NCBI GenBank assembly: GCA_021825865.1
Contig: JAKAFU010000007.1
Coordinates: 1-62,428, forward strand
DNA: 62,428 nt
Origin: a bacterium
GTDB taxonomy: Bacteria > SZUA-79 > Acidulodesulfobacterales > Acidulodesulfobacteraceae
Direction: 5' to 3'
Part shown: piece by piece, positions 1-8,701 of the stretch
Layout: the number at the start of each line of letters is the position of its first letter
Position numbering within the stretch: the first letter of the stretch is position 1
Notes under the pieces: model-generated
What the model was told of the DNA's origin: nothing
Databases searched by the model: none
Seen by the model: only the letters and a program-made list of their open reading frames with translations
Translations under genes and position numbers: made by a program

Positions 1-90
1 CTTTATTTATTTTTAATTTAATTGATTTAATTTAATATTCACTAATTTTTCATTAAAGAATATATATAATAAATTTAACATAACCATTTG

Positions 91-146
91 ATATAATTTA
101 ATATAATTTGATATAATTTGATATAATTTGATATAAACTTGAAGCT
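91..146. repeat. 10-bp tandem repeat, about 5.6 copies
   Basis: The unit ATATAATTTG is repeated head to tail five and a half times, the first copy ending in A rather than G. The period is one helical turn, and the array lies about 105 bases upstream of the first gene. Each unit resembles a -10 hexamer (TATAAT), so the array could act as a cluster of weak promoter elements, as curved DNA, or as a slippage-prone spacer. No function is shown by the sequence itself. Confidence 0.85.
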
Positions 147-250
147 TGCAGATTAAATCTTATTATTTAAAATTTATTAAACTCTAGGCGATAATGGCAT
201 CATAATTATTCTAATTACTATTATACCGCATTTAAACATAAACATATAAG

Positions 251-1357
251 ATGAAATTTCATAATATTATTGTACTATATAATTCGTTTTCCGGACGTTT
301 TTCATTTAAAAAACTAAATTTTATTAAATATTATTTAAATAATATGAATATTAAAACAACAATATTTAATCTTACCGAGAAAGAATTTTACGACAAATTA
401 AATAATTCGCATAATAATTTTCTTTCTCCTTATGATGCTATATTTCTTGCAGGAGGAGACGGAAGCCTTAATCATATAATTAATAAATTAGTTTTTACAG
501 ATATCCCTATTGCGCACTTGCCTATGGGGACGGTTAATCTTTTTGCGCTTGAAAACAAAACGCCGTTTAATATAAAAAAAGCATTGGATGATATAATAAA
601 TAAATATAAGCCTATGAAGGTTAATTTAGGAAAAATCAACGATAGATTTTTTTTAATAATGGCAGGTATCGGCTTTGACGCATATGTAGTAAAAGAATTC
701 GAAAACAAACTGCATACGGCTAATGAAAAATCAATAATTTCTAAAAAAAATAATATATTCAAATATATTAACTATATAAACAGCGTTATAAAAACTTTAA
801 AAAAATACGAATTTACAGACCTTGCAGTTAATTTGCTCTATGATGGTAATAATCTTAATAATTTATGCGAATACGCAGCGTCATCAAAGAATACCGCAAA
901 CAACAGGCAAACTTTTATTGAAAAAGCAGACCAGAATTTTGAAAAATGCCGTATCGAAAATCTTTCTGCTAATAAAAATTTATCTGAAAAAAACATCATT
1001 GCAAAACAGGTTATTGCTTCGAACCTTAAATATTACGGCGGACCGTTTAAAGTTTTTCCGAACAGTTCGTGTTTTGACGATAATATTAACGTCAGATTAA
1101 TTAAAAATATAAATAATCGTTTCAATACATTATTGTGCATGGTTAAATCTATAATATTCAGTAAGCAATATATGAAAAATAGCGAAATTTATATGAAAGC
1201 AAAAAAAATAACTATAAACGCTTCAGATTCGGCAAAAAACAGCACGGTATACTGCCAGTGCGACGGTGAATTCATAGGCACTCTCCCCGTTGAAATAACA
1301 AAAGTCAGAAATGCCGTCACCTTACTTATATCGCCTGACGGTGAAATTGTGCTATAA
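251..1357 (+). CDS. Diacylglycerol kinase / lipid kinase family protein (DAGK catalytic domain)
   Basis: The 368-residue protein belongs to the DagK/YegS/sphingosine-kinase-like family, which phosphorylates a lipid hydroxyl with ATP at the inner face of the membrane. The nucleotide-binding signature GGDGS (family: GGDGT) is at residues 68-72, followed by PMGTVNLFA at 91-99. A GFDAYV block near 140 and a CDGEF block near the C terminus match the family. Between them, about residues 200-250 form an Asn/Lys/Ser-rich insertion, and the usual GGG motif is reduced to YYGGPF. The substrate cannot be told. The gene starts at an ATG with no clear ribosome site and ends 9 bases before glcD, so the two are probably cotranscribed. 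Confidence 0.8.
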   Translation: MKFHNIIVLYNSFSGRFSFKKLNFIKYYLNNMNIKTTIFNLTEKEFYDKLNNSHNNFLSPYDAIFLAGGDGSLNHIINKLVFTDIPIAHLPMGTVNLFALENKTPFNIKKALDDIINKYKPMKVNLGKINDRFFLIMAGIGFDAYVVKEFENKLHTANEKSIISKKNNIFKYINYINSVIKTLKKYEFTDLAVNLLYDGNNLNNLCEYAASSKNTANNRQTFIEKADQNFEKCRIENLSANKNLSEKNIIAKQVIASNLKYYGGPFKVFPNSSCFDDNINVRLIKNINNRFNTLLCMVKSIIFSKQYMKNSEIYMKAKKITINASDSAKNSTVYCQCDGEFIGTLPVEITKVRNAVTLLISPDGEIVL

Positions 1358-1366
1358 TAATAAGAT

Positions 1367-2746
1367 ATGGATAAGAAACTTATATATACAGAATTTAAAA
1401 ATATTTTAGGCAGCGACAGGGTTTTAGCGGAGCGCGAAGAGCTTTTATGCTATTCGTACGATGCTACGATAAAAGAGTCTATGCCGGATTTTGTTGTCTT
1501 TCCGTTAAATGAAGTTGAGATATCGGCTATTGTAAAGGCATGCAATAAATTTAATATTCCTGTCGTCGGAAGAGGCGCCGGCAGCGGGTTTTCCGGCGGA
1601 AGCGTTCCTATTAGCGGCGGTGCGGTAGTATCATTTGCTAAAATGACCGGTATTTTAGAATTAGATGAAGAAAACATGTTTATAACCGTAGCTCCGGGTA
1701 TTATCAACGCCGATTTAAAAAATTATCTTGCAGACAAAGGGTATTTTTATCCTCCTGATCCGGCAAGCTTTGAATTTTGCAGCATAGGAGGCAATGTAGC
1801 GGAATGCGCCGGAGGGCCAAAAGCTGTTAAATACGGTGTCACAAAAAATTACGTGTATGGTCTTGAAGTGATAACCGGAAGCGGAGAAATTATTAATACA
1901 GGTTCGAAAACTATAAAAGATGTTGCCGGCTATAATTTGACGCAGCTGTTAGTCGGTTCGGAAGGCACTTTAGGCCTTTTTTCAAAAATAATACTGAAGT
2001 TTTTGCCTAAACCGGAAACATCTAATCTTTTAATTGTTTCTTTTGATAACTCAACTAACGGTTTTAATGCTGCCCTGTCTCTGCTAAAACTTAACAGCAG
2101 ACCTTCAATGCTGGAATTCATGGATAGTTCGTCCATAACTGCCGTTAAAGATTATTTTAAAAACAGTTTTATTGCTCTTAAGGGTGATTTTTTATTTATA
2201 ATTGAAGCAGACGGAAGCGCAGATGAGGTTAAGAGTGCTATTGAACTATACAAAAACAAACTAAGTAAATTTTCTCCGGTTCTGCTGTTTGCCGCCGGAA
2301 ACGATAAAGAAAAGAAAGCTATTATGGATGCAAGGAAGGCTATTTCACCGGCATTAAGAGCGTTCGGAGATTTCAAGATAAACAATGATATTGCCGTGCC
2401 TATAAATAAAATAATACAGATTTTACATGATATCAAGAACATATCAGTTCAATATAATGTTCCCATTATAAATTTTGGCCACTTCGGAGACGGAAATATT
2501 CACGTTAACATAATGTTAGATAAAAGTGATGCGCCAATGCTTGAGCGCGGCGAAAAAGCTAAGTATGACATTATGAAAAAAACGGTTGAACTTGGCGGTA
2601 CTATATCAGGAGAGCATGGGATAGGAACTATGAAGAAAGAATTTATGAATCTAAAATTTGATTCATACTATATCAATTTAATGCGTAATATAAAAAAATC
2701 ATTTGACCCTAATAATATTTTAAATCCCGGCAAAATATTTGATTAA
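1367..2746 (+). CDS. glcD: FAD-linked oxidase, GlcD type (glycolate/D-lactate dehydrogenase flavoprotein subunit)
   Basis: This 459-residue flavoprotein of the vanillyl-alcohol-oxidase/PCMH superfamily oxidises a 2-hydroxyacid (glycolate or D-lactate) to the 2-keto acid. The FAD pyrophosphate loop GRGAGSGFSGG is at residues 68-78. The C-terminal FAD-linked oxidase domain has GHFGDGNIHV near 371 and GGTISGEHGIG near 410, both family hallmarks, and it ends with the usual NPGKIF. Length is normal. It lies directly upstream of the Fe-S subunit gene glcF, but there is no glcE, so this is a two-subunit enzyme. Electrons probably go from FAD to the Fe-S partner and on to quinone. Glycolate and lactate cannot be distinguished from sequence. 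Confidence 0.9.
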   Translation: MDKKLIYTEFKNILGSDRVLAEREELLCYSYDATIKESMPDFVVFPLNEVEISAIVKACNKFNIPVVGRGAGSGFSGGSVPISGGAVVSFAKMTGILELDEENMFITVAPGIINADLKNYLADKGYFYPPDPASFEFCSIGGNVAECAGGPKAVKYGVTKNYVYGLEVITGSGEIINTGSKTIKDVAGYNLTQLLVGSEGTLGLFSKIILKFLPKPETSNLLIVSFDNSTNGFNAALSLLKLNSRPSMLEFMDSSSITAVKDYFKNSFIALKGDFLFIIEADGSADEVKSAIELYKNKLSKFSPVLLFAAGNDKEKKAIMDARKAISPALRAFGDFKINNDIAVPINKIIQILHDIKNISVQYNVPIINFGHFGDGNIHVNIMLDKSDAPMLERGEKAKYDIMKKTVELGGTISGEHGIGTMKKEFMNLKFDSYYINLMRNIKKSFDPNNILNPGKIFD

Positions 2747-2864
2747 ATATTAGTCTGATATTAATTTAATATCTGCACTATAAAATTAATAAATTGATTT
2801 TCACTCAACTGATAAAACTAAGTAAAAGAGACTTGCTATAAAATAATAACTAAAAATAAAAAAA

Positions 2865-4232
2865 TTGGAAAATATTTTAAATACATCGCTGAAAAGTTTT
2901 GAAAATTGCGTAAAATGCGGAAAATGTCTATCTGTCTGTCCCTCATATAATGCTACTTTTAATGAATTTTTCAGTCCTAGAGGCCGTATTCGTTTAATTG
3001 CATCCGAAGTTAAAGATGAATTGCCTCTGAGGATATCAAAATTTGAACAATCTATGTCTACATGCCTTCTTTGCGGCAGGTGTGCCGATATTTGCCCAAA
3101 TGGAGTAAAAACAGGTCCTTTAGTCATAGAAGAAAAGAACAAATTTAACAAAATTAAAAATGAAAGATTTTCTCTGGACGGTTTCGCCCTTAATGCCTTA
3201 AAAACTAATAGAAGATTAATACTTTCCTCCGGTCTGCGACTTTCAAATATTTTTAAATTCAAAAATTTAAATATTCCGAAGCCTTCCGGAAGGCCATTTA
3301 TTTTACATAAAGATTTAAGATTTATTACTGAAAAAAATTTTTCAGATGCCGGCGATATGGCTGAAGAAAGTAGTATTGCCGATAAAAATTTAAAATCCGT
3401 TCATATTAACGCTGAACACAATACGAATAATGTTATTAAAAATATTAACGTCGGTTATTTCAGCGGATGCGTATTCAATAGTATTTATCCTGAAATATCT
3501 AAAAGCACTATTAGCGCATTGAATAAAAATAATATATCTGTTTTTGTTCCTTTTTCTCAGTCTTGCTGCGGCTTGCCTCATATATCAAGCGGGGATATTG
3601 CTTCTTTTAAGGAACTTGCGTTAAATAACGCTTTAAGTTTTAAAGAAAAGAAACTGGAATATATTGTGACTTCCTGCGCTTCCTGTTCCTTCTCTATTAA
3701 TAAATTATATCCTTTATATCTTAGCGCTGAAGAAAAAAATAAAACAAAAGAAAATGAAAGAACTGAGGTTTTAAACTTTTCTAGAAAATTGGTAGATATC
3801 TGGGAGTTTTTCGGCATTCTTAAAAAAAGGGGCGTAAATATAAAACAGGGGATGCTAAGCAAAGAATTAGACGCAGTATTTCATATACCATGCCATTTGA
3901 AAAATTCAGCAAATTTTATTCCTGTTTCAAAAAATGAAAATCTTATCGGCGAAGCGGGCAGTATTATAGATAATATAAGCGGATTAAATCTAAAACCGTT
4001 AAAACATAATTACTGCTGCGGAAACGGCGGTATGTTCAATATGCGTCATTATACTATGTCAAAAGATATTACAAAAAGAAAATTCGAAGAAATAAATGAC
4101 GCCTCGCCCGAAGTTATATTAACCTCGTGTTCCGGATGCATGCTTTCCTTAAAAGACCAGAAAAACATAGAAAACAGCAAAAATGAAATTCCGGTAAGGC
4201 ATCTTATTGAATTGTACGACAAAAGCATCTAA
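2865..4232 (+). CDS. glcF: Iron-sulfur subunit of glycolate/lactate oxidase, GlcF type (CCG domains)
   Basis: The 455-residue protein has two ferredoxin-type cysteine clusters at the N terminus: CVKCGKCLSVCP from residue 15 and CLLCGRCADICPNG from about residue 68. Two cysteine-rich CCG domains follow, with CCGLPH and CCGNGG. This is the GlcF/LldE/HdrD architecture. It should accept electrons from the upstream flavoprotein and pass them to quinone or another membrane carrier. The start is TTG: there is a stop codon 18 bases upstream in frame and no ATG between, and the first cluster is only 14 residues in. The gap of 118 bases after glcD holds no other gene. Residues 165-190 are a low-complexity linker. 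Confidence 0.87.
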   Translation: MENILNTSLKSFENCVKCGKCLSVCPSYNATFNEFFSPRGRIRLIASEVKDELPLRISKFEQSMSTCLLCGRCADICPNGVKTGPLVIEEKNKFNKIKNERFSLDGFALNALKTNRRLILSSGLRLSNIFKFKNLNIPKPSGRPFILHKDLRFITEKNFSDAGDMAEESSIADKNLKSVHINAEHNTNNVIKNINVGYFSGCVFNSIYPEISKSTISALNKNNISVFVPFSQSCCGLPHISSGDIASFKELALNNALSFKEKKLEYIVTSCASCSFSINKLYPLYLSAEEKNKTKENERTEVLNFSRKLVDIWEFFGILKKRGVNIKQGMLSKELDAVFHIPCHLKNSANFIPVSKNENLIGEAGSIIDNISGLNLKPLKHNYCCGNGGMFNMRHYTMSKDITKRKFEEINDASPEVILTSCSGCMLSLKDQKNIENSKNEIPVRHLIELYDKSI

Positions 4233-4240
4233 ACTCGGCT

Positions 4241-4302
4241 GCACATAGCGCATACATGATGAATTGCATTCCTATTAAACTTATACGCTATATGATATGT
4301 GC
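4241..4302. terminator. Possible bidirectional terminator hairpin between convergent glcF and glyA
   Basis: Between the convergent ends of glcF and glyA, GCACATAGCGCATA at 4241-4254 can pair with TATACGCTAT at 4283-4292 and, past a bulge, GTGC at 4299-4302. One mismatch falls in the inner stem. There is no T-tract on either side, so this is a weak terminator candidate supported mainly by its location between two converging operons. Confidence 0.3.
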
Positions 4303-4372
4303 TGTATAAATATAAGTGCTGCATTATTAGTTGAGAATTGAGTCTAATTGAGCCTATACGTTCTTTTAACTC

Positions 4373-5626
4373 TTATTCGTAATACCCCTGATACAGCGGA
4401 AATCTTCCGCAAAGATTTATAACTTCATTTTTTATATTTTGCTTTATAGCATTATCACCCGGGTTCAGCAGAATTTCAGAAATCAGTTCACCTATTTTCA
4501 CCATTTCCGCTTCTTTCATCCCTCTTGTAGTAACTGCCGGCGTACCTATTCGTATGCCGCTTGTAACAAAAGGCGTTCTCTCGTCAAATGGAATTTTATT
4601 TTTATTAACCGTTATTCCGACCTCATCTAATAAATTCTCGGCTTCTTTTCCCGTCATTTCTGATTTTCTAAAATCAACCAGCATCAAATGATTGTCTGTA
4701 CCGCCGGAAATTAAGCTGAAACCGTTATTTTTAAGAATATCTGCAAGAGCGGCGGCATTAAAAACAATCTGCCTCTGATATTCTCTAAATTCATTAGAAA
4801 GAGCTTCCTTAAAACAAACGGCTTTAGCCGCTATGACATGCTCAAGCGGTCCGCCCTGAATACCGGGAAAAATAGCCGAATTAATCTGCTTTGCATACTT
4901 TTCTTTTGCCAGTATTATCCCGCCTCTCGGTCCTCTTAAAGTTTTGTGCGTAGTTGATGTCACAAAATCCGCATAAGGCACAGGATTAGGATGAAGTTCC
5001 GCTGCAACTAATCCGGCGATATGAGCCATGTCAACCATAAGGTATGCGCCTGTTTCATCTGCAATTTCCCTGAATTTTGCAAAATCTATTATTCTTGGAT
5101 AAGCGCTTGCTCCTGCGATGATAAGCTTGGGGGAACAAGATTTGGCAATTTTTCTTAATTCGTCGTAATCTATTACTTCGGTCGTTTTATTTACACCGTA
5201 AGAAATCACCTTATAATATTTTCCCGAAAAATTAACAGGGCTGCCGTGCGTTAAATGCCCTCCTTGAGATAAATCCATACCAAGAACCGTATCGCCGGGA
5301 TTTAAAAATGCATAAAAAATAGCCATATTAGCCTGAGAACCGGAGTGAGGCTGCACATTGGCGTATTCGGCATTAAATATTTTTTTTAATCTGTCTATAG
5401 CCAGCTGCTCAATGCTGTCAACGTTGGCACAGCCGCCATAATATCTTTTGCCCGGGTAACCCTCGGCGTATTTATTTGTTAAGATAGAACCCTGAGCATC
5501 CATAACCGCCTGCGACACAAAATTTTCCGATGCAATAAGCTCAATAGAATATTGCTGCCTTTTAAGTTCGTTCTGCAAGAAGCCGTAAACTTCCGCATCA
5601 TAACTTTTTAAATTTTGTCCATTCAA
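4373..5626 (-). CDS. glyA: Serine hydroxymethyltransferase
   Basis: GlyA interconverts serine plus tetrahydrofolate with glycine plus 5,10-methylene-THF, using pyridoxal phosphate. The 417-residue length is typical. The PLP lysine is K228 in [12 protein letters not shown], and the N-terminal [12 protein letters not shown] block (residues 25-36) is diagnostic. The start is TTG at 5624-5626: AGGTGG lies six bases upstream on the coding strand, and the nearby ATG at 5622 is out of frame. It is the last gene of the long leftward run, 58 bases after rpiB. Position in the fatty-acid operon is probably convenience for growth-linked expression rather than a pathway link. Confidence 0.96.
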   Translation of the reverse strand: MNGQNLKSYDAEVYGFLQNELKRQQYSIELIASENFVSQAVMDAQGSILTNKYAEGYPGKRYYGGCANVDSIEQLAIDRLKKIFNAEYANVQPHSGSQANMAIFYAFLNPGDTVLGMDLSQGGHLTHGSPVNFSGKYYKVISYGVNKTTEVIDYDELRKIAKSCSPKLIIAGASAYPRIIDFAKFREIADETGAYLMVDMAHIAGLVAAELHPNPVPYADFVTSTTHKTLRGPRGGIILAKEKYAKQINSAIFPGIQGGPLEHVIAAKAVCFKEALSNEFREYQRQIVFNAAALADILKNNGFSLISGGTDNHLMLVDFRKSEMTGKEAENLLDEVGITVNKNKIPFDERTPFVTSGIRIGTPAVTTRGMKEAEMVKIGELISEILLNPGDNAIKQNIKNEVINLCGRFPLYQGYYE

Positions 5627-5684
5627 TTTTGTCCACCTGTATAGTTTATAATTTATATTTATTATTATTTATCTTGTAAATTTA

Positions 5685-6119
5685 TTATATATTATTAATT
5701 TCATCTATTCTATGCTGGTGCCTGCCGCCTTCAAATTCTGTTTTTAAAAAATTATCCAAATATCTTTCTACTTCGAGAGGCGTCATAGTTCTGCCGCCAA
5801 AAGTTATTACATTTGCATTATTATGTTTTTTAGCAACCTCCGCAGTATATTCATCGTAAATCAATGCAGCCCGGATACCCTTAACCTTATTTGCGGCTAT
5901 TGACATACCTATTCCGGTTCCGCATACTAAAATGCCGATAGAATTTGGGTCTTTCGCCGTTTCTTCGGCAACTTTCTTAGCATAATCAGGGTAATCAACA
6001 CTTTTGGTTGCGGAGTCCGTGCCTAAATCAATAAACTCTATTTTTTTTTCTTTAAGATAGTTTTTAACCGACTCTTTCAGGTCAAATCCGGCATGGTCGG
6101 AACCAATATATACTTTCAT
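5685..6119 (-). CDS. rpiB: Ribose-5-phosphate isomerase B
   Basis: RpiB interconverts ribose 5-phosphate and ribulose 5-phosphate in the pentose phosphate pathway. The 144-residue protein opens with MKVYIGSDHAGFDLKE and has the catalytic cysteine in the phosphate-binding block LVCGTGIGMSIAANK. This is the RpiB/LacAB family, unrelated to RpiA. The AGGAAAA sequence just before the ATG serves as ribosome site. It is 20 bases downstream of fabF and ahead of glyA; rpiB-glyA adjacency is common in bacteria, which supports both calls. Full length, nothing missing. Confidence 0.95.
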   Translation of the reverse strand: MKVYIGSDHAGFDLKESVKNYLKEKKIEFIDLGTDSATKSVDYPDYAKKVAEETAKDPNSIGILVCGTGIGMSIAANKVKGIRAALIYDEYTAEVAKKHNNANVITFGGRTMTPLEVERYLDNFLKTEFEGGRHQHRIDEINNI

Positions 6120-6139
6120 TATAATTTTCCTATTATTAA

Positions 6140-7399
6140 TTATTTACCTTCCCATTTTTTTAAAACTAAGGTAGCATTTGTTCCGCCAAATCCGAAAGAA
6201 TTTGATATTGCATATTTTATATCGGCTTTTCTCATAATATTAGGTACATAGTCCAGATCGCATTCTTCATCGGCTTCTTCAAAATTTATAGTCGGCGGCA
6301 CTTTTCCAGAATACAAAGTCATAGCCGTTGCCACTGCTTCTATGCCTCCCGCAGCTCCTAACGCATGTCCTATCATTGACTTTATCGAACTTACCATAAG
6401 CTTCTTGCTGTGTTCTTTAAAGAGCTGTTTAATAGCCTTAGTTTCGTTCAAATCGTTATAATATGTAGATGTGCCGTGAGCATTAATATAATCAACGTCC
6501 TCAGGATTAATACCGGCATCTTCTATCGCATTTTTCATGCAATAAAACGCACCCTGCGCATTCGGGTCGGGGGTAGATAGATGATAAGCGTCAGAAGAAA
6601 ATCCATAGCCGACAACCTCTGCATATATTTTGGCGCCTCTATTTTGTGCACTAGTCAATTCTTCTAAAATAACTATGCCGGAACCTTCGCTTACAACAAA
6701 TCCATCCCTATTTTTATCAAAAGGTCTGGACGCTTTTTCGGGTTCATCGTTTCTGGTTGACAGCGCTTTCATAGCATTAAAACCTGATATACATAAAGGA
6801 GTAATCGTAGATTCCGCCCCTCCTGCTATCATAACATCTGCATCACCTCTTGCAATTATCTTGTAGGCATCTCCTATGGAGTTAGTCCCCGTAGAACATG
6901 CAGAAACGGTGCTGGCATTTGGTCCTTTCGCGCCCGTCATAATGGAAACCTGCCCAGGCGCTAAATTTATTAATAGCATAGGTATAAAAAACGGAGAAAT
7001 TTTTTTAGGTCCATTTTCTAATAAAAGTGTGTGATATTTTTCAATGGTCATTAGACCGCCTATTCCTGCGCCTATCCAAACACCAACTCTGTGAGCATTA
7101 GATTCGTTGACCTTAAAACCGGATTCTTCTAATGCCATTTTTGAACATGCAACAGCGTAATGGATAAATCTATCCATCTTTTTAACTTCTTTTTTATCTA
7201 TAAAATTTTCCGGTTCAAAATTTTTAACCTCTCCTGCAATCTTAGTTGTATATTCGGCCGTGTCAAAAGCGGTAATCAGTCCTATGCCGCTTCTGCCGCT
7301 GAGCATTCCTTCCCATGAAGTATTAAGGTCATTTCCTAAGGGAGAAACCATAGACATACCTGTAATTACTACTCTTCTATTGCACTTAGTTTTTTCCAT
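6140..7399 (-). CDS. fabF: 3-oxoacyl-[acyl-carrier-protein] synthase II
   Basis: FabF condenses acyl-ACP with malonyl-ACP in the elongation cycle of type II fatty acid synthesis. The 419-residue protein has the Cys-His-His triad of elongating ketosynthases: C168 in VSACSTGTN, H308 in INAHGTS and H345 in MIGHALGAAGG. The last two distinguish it from FabH (Cys-His-Asn). AAAGGTG lies before the ATG. It follows acpP by 63 bases, the classical acpP-fabF order. No fabB homologue is present in the window, so this may be the only elongating ketosynthase of the operon. Confidence 0.96.
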   Translation of the reverse strand: MEKTKCNRRVVITGMSMVSPLGNDLNTSWEGMLSGRSGIGLITAFDTAEYTTKIAGEVKNFEPENFIDKKEVKKMDRFIHYAVACSKMALEESGFKVNESNAHRVGVWIGAGIGGLMTIEKYHTLLLENGPKKISPFFIPMLLINLAPGQVSIMTGAKGPNASTVSACSTGTNSIGDAYKIIARGDADVMIAGGAESTITPLCISGFNAMKALSTRNDEPEKASRPFDKNRDGFVVSEGSGIVILEELTSAQNRGAKIYAEVVGYGFSSDAYHLSTPDPNAQGAFYCMKNAIEDAGINPEDVDYINAHGTSTYYNDLNETKAIKQLFKEHSKKLMVSSIKSMIGHALGAAGGIEAVATAMTLYSGKVPPTINFEEADEECDLDYVPNIMRKADIKYAISNSFGFGGTNATLVLKKWEGK

Positions 7400-7462
7400 T
7401 GAAAAACACCTTTATAAATATTTAAAATACGCTTTAACGTAAAACAGTCAAATTTAGTAATA

Positions 7463-7696
7463 TTATTTCGTATGCTCTTCTATATAAGACACTGCATCTT
7501 TTACAGTCTTAATTTTTTCCGCATCCTCATCGGAAATCTCTATACCGAACTCTTCCTCAAACGCCATAACTAACTCAACGGTATCCAAAGAATCCGCTCC
7601 TAAATCCTCAACAAAAGAAGCGTCATCCGTTGCTTCATCCGGTGTAACTCCGAGCTGTTCAACTATTGTTTCTTTAACTTTTTCTGCAACCGACAT
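7463..7696 (-). CDS. acpP: Acyl carrier protein
   Basis: This 77-residue acidic protein carries growing acyl chains on a 4'-phosphopantetheine arm attached to Ser36 in the [13 protein letters not shown] signature. Length and helical layout are typical. It lies between fabG and fabF, the normal bacterial order. A complete 10-base Shine-Dalgarno sequence precedes the ATG, the strongest ribosome site in the window, in keeping with the high abundance of ACP. The 206-base gap upstream could hold an extra promoter or regulatory element for separate ACP expression. Confidence 0.97.
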   Translation of the reverse strand: MSVAEKVKETIVEQLGVTPDEATDDASFVEDLGADSLDTVELVMAFEEEFGIEISDEDAEKIKTVKDAVSYIEEHTK

Positions 7697-7703
7697 TATA
7701 TAA

Positions 7704-7713
7704 TCACCTCCTT
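7704..7713 (-). promoter_or_regulatory. Perfect Shine-Dalgarno sequence of acpP
   Basis: Read on the coding strand this is AAGGAGGTGA, complementary to the full anti-SD end of 16S rRNA, seven bases before the acpP ATG. Most other genes in this window have short or no SD sequences, so this stands out and fits a very highly translated protein. Confidence 0.85.
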
Positions 7714-7865
7714 ATTTTTTTATTGACAATGGCCGTTCTGCGGACCATAATGCACAATATAATATTATTTTATTCTCAACACGATTATTAACATATCCGC
7801 CATCAATCATCAATATACCGCAGACTAATTGCAATAACTGCCTGCCTGAATATTAATCCGATTAC

Positions 7866-7893
7866 TTCAACTGTTCGCTGCATTGTTGAACAG
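7866..7893. other. Overlapping inverted repeats in the fabG-acpP gap
   Basis: TTCAAC (7866-7871) pairs with GTTGAA (7885-7890), and the shifted CTGTTC (7871-7876) pairs with GAACAG (7888-7893). The two stems share bases and exclude each other. They lie just downstream of the fabG stop within the 206-base leader of acpP. No T-run follows on the coding strand, so a processing site, weak attenuator or operator is as likely as a terminator. Confidence 0.35.
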
Positions 7894-7902
7894 CATTATA
7901 TA

Positions 7903-8664
7903 TTATCTCATGTACATTCCGCCGTTTACATCTATTGTAGCACCCGTAATATAATTTGACAGTTCAGAAGCCAGAAAAAGAACTGCACTGCTCACATCTT
8001 CAGGAACGCCGAACCTGTTTAGCGGAATTTCTTTTTTTATGTTATTCTGAACAGCTTCATTTAATTTATCTGTCATATCAGTGCTTATAAATCCTGGGGC
8101 TACTGTATTCACATATATATTTCTTGAAGCATACTCCTTTGCGGCGGATTTAGTAAATGCTATTATTCCGGCTTTAGCCGATGCGTAATTGGCCTGCCCT
8201 GCATTTCCGGATTCGCCTATAACTGAAGAAATATTTATAATTTTCCCTGCTTTCGCTTTAATCATATATTTTATAACATTTTTTACAACATAAAACAAAC
8301 CGTTTAAATTTACATTAATAACTTCATTCCAATCTTTATCGCTCATTTTGATTAAAATAGCGTCTTTTGTAATCCCGGCATTATTAACCAAAATGTCAAT
8401 TTTATCATATTGCAGAACAATATCTGTAACAGTTTTTGCAATGCCGATGCTGTCGGAAATATCTGCTTCATAAAAAGAAAATCCTGCATTGTCTTTTATT
8501 TTCGATAGTTCGTCTGAAATTGCGGAAAACTTTACATAACTTCTCCCTATTATAGCAACTTTAGCCCCTGCCGTCAGCAAAGTTTTAGTAATAGACAGCC
8601 CTATACCGGTATAGCCGCCGGTAACAATAGCGTTTTTTCCTTTAAGGTCGATGCAAAATGACAT
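7903..8664 (-). CDS. fabG: 3-oxoacyl-[acyl-carrier-protein] reductase
   Basis: FabG reduces 3-ketoacyl-ACP to 3-hydroxyacyl-ACP with NADPH. The 253-residue short-chain dehydrogenase has the cofactor motif TGGYTGIG (15-22), NNAG (94-97), and the catalytic Ser147, Tyr160 and Lys164 in ANYASAK. An N-terminal MSFCIDLKGK replaces the usual start, and the ATG has no obvious SD sequence. It follows fabD by 37 bases and precedes acpP. SDR enzymes are hard to assign by sequence alone; the operon context makes FabG by far the best choice. Confidence 0.95.
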   Translation of the reverse strand: MSFCIDLKGKNAIVTGGYTGIGLSITKTLLTAGAKVAIIGRSYVKFSAISDELSKIKDNAGFSFYEADISDSIGIAKTVTDIVLQYDKIDILVNNAGITKDAILIKMSDKDWNEVINVNLNGLFYVVKNVIKYMIKAKAGKIINISSVIGESGNAGQANYASAKAGIIAFTKSAAKEYASRNIYVNTVAPGFISTDMTDKLNEAVQNNIKKEIPLNRFGVPEDVSSAVLFLASELSNYITGATIDVNGGMYMR

Positions 8665-8701
8665 ATTCGCAGTTTATATTTTAATTATTACTGTAATACA
8701 A

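Noticed and set aside
91-146. CRISPR-like array
   Set aside because: The unit is only 10 bases with no spacers; it is a simple tandem repeat and no cas gene is present.
2801-3262. A 153-codon open frame on the minus strand over glcF
   Set aside because: It overlaps the conserved Fe-S domain of glcF in antisense and has no SD sequence or known motif.
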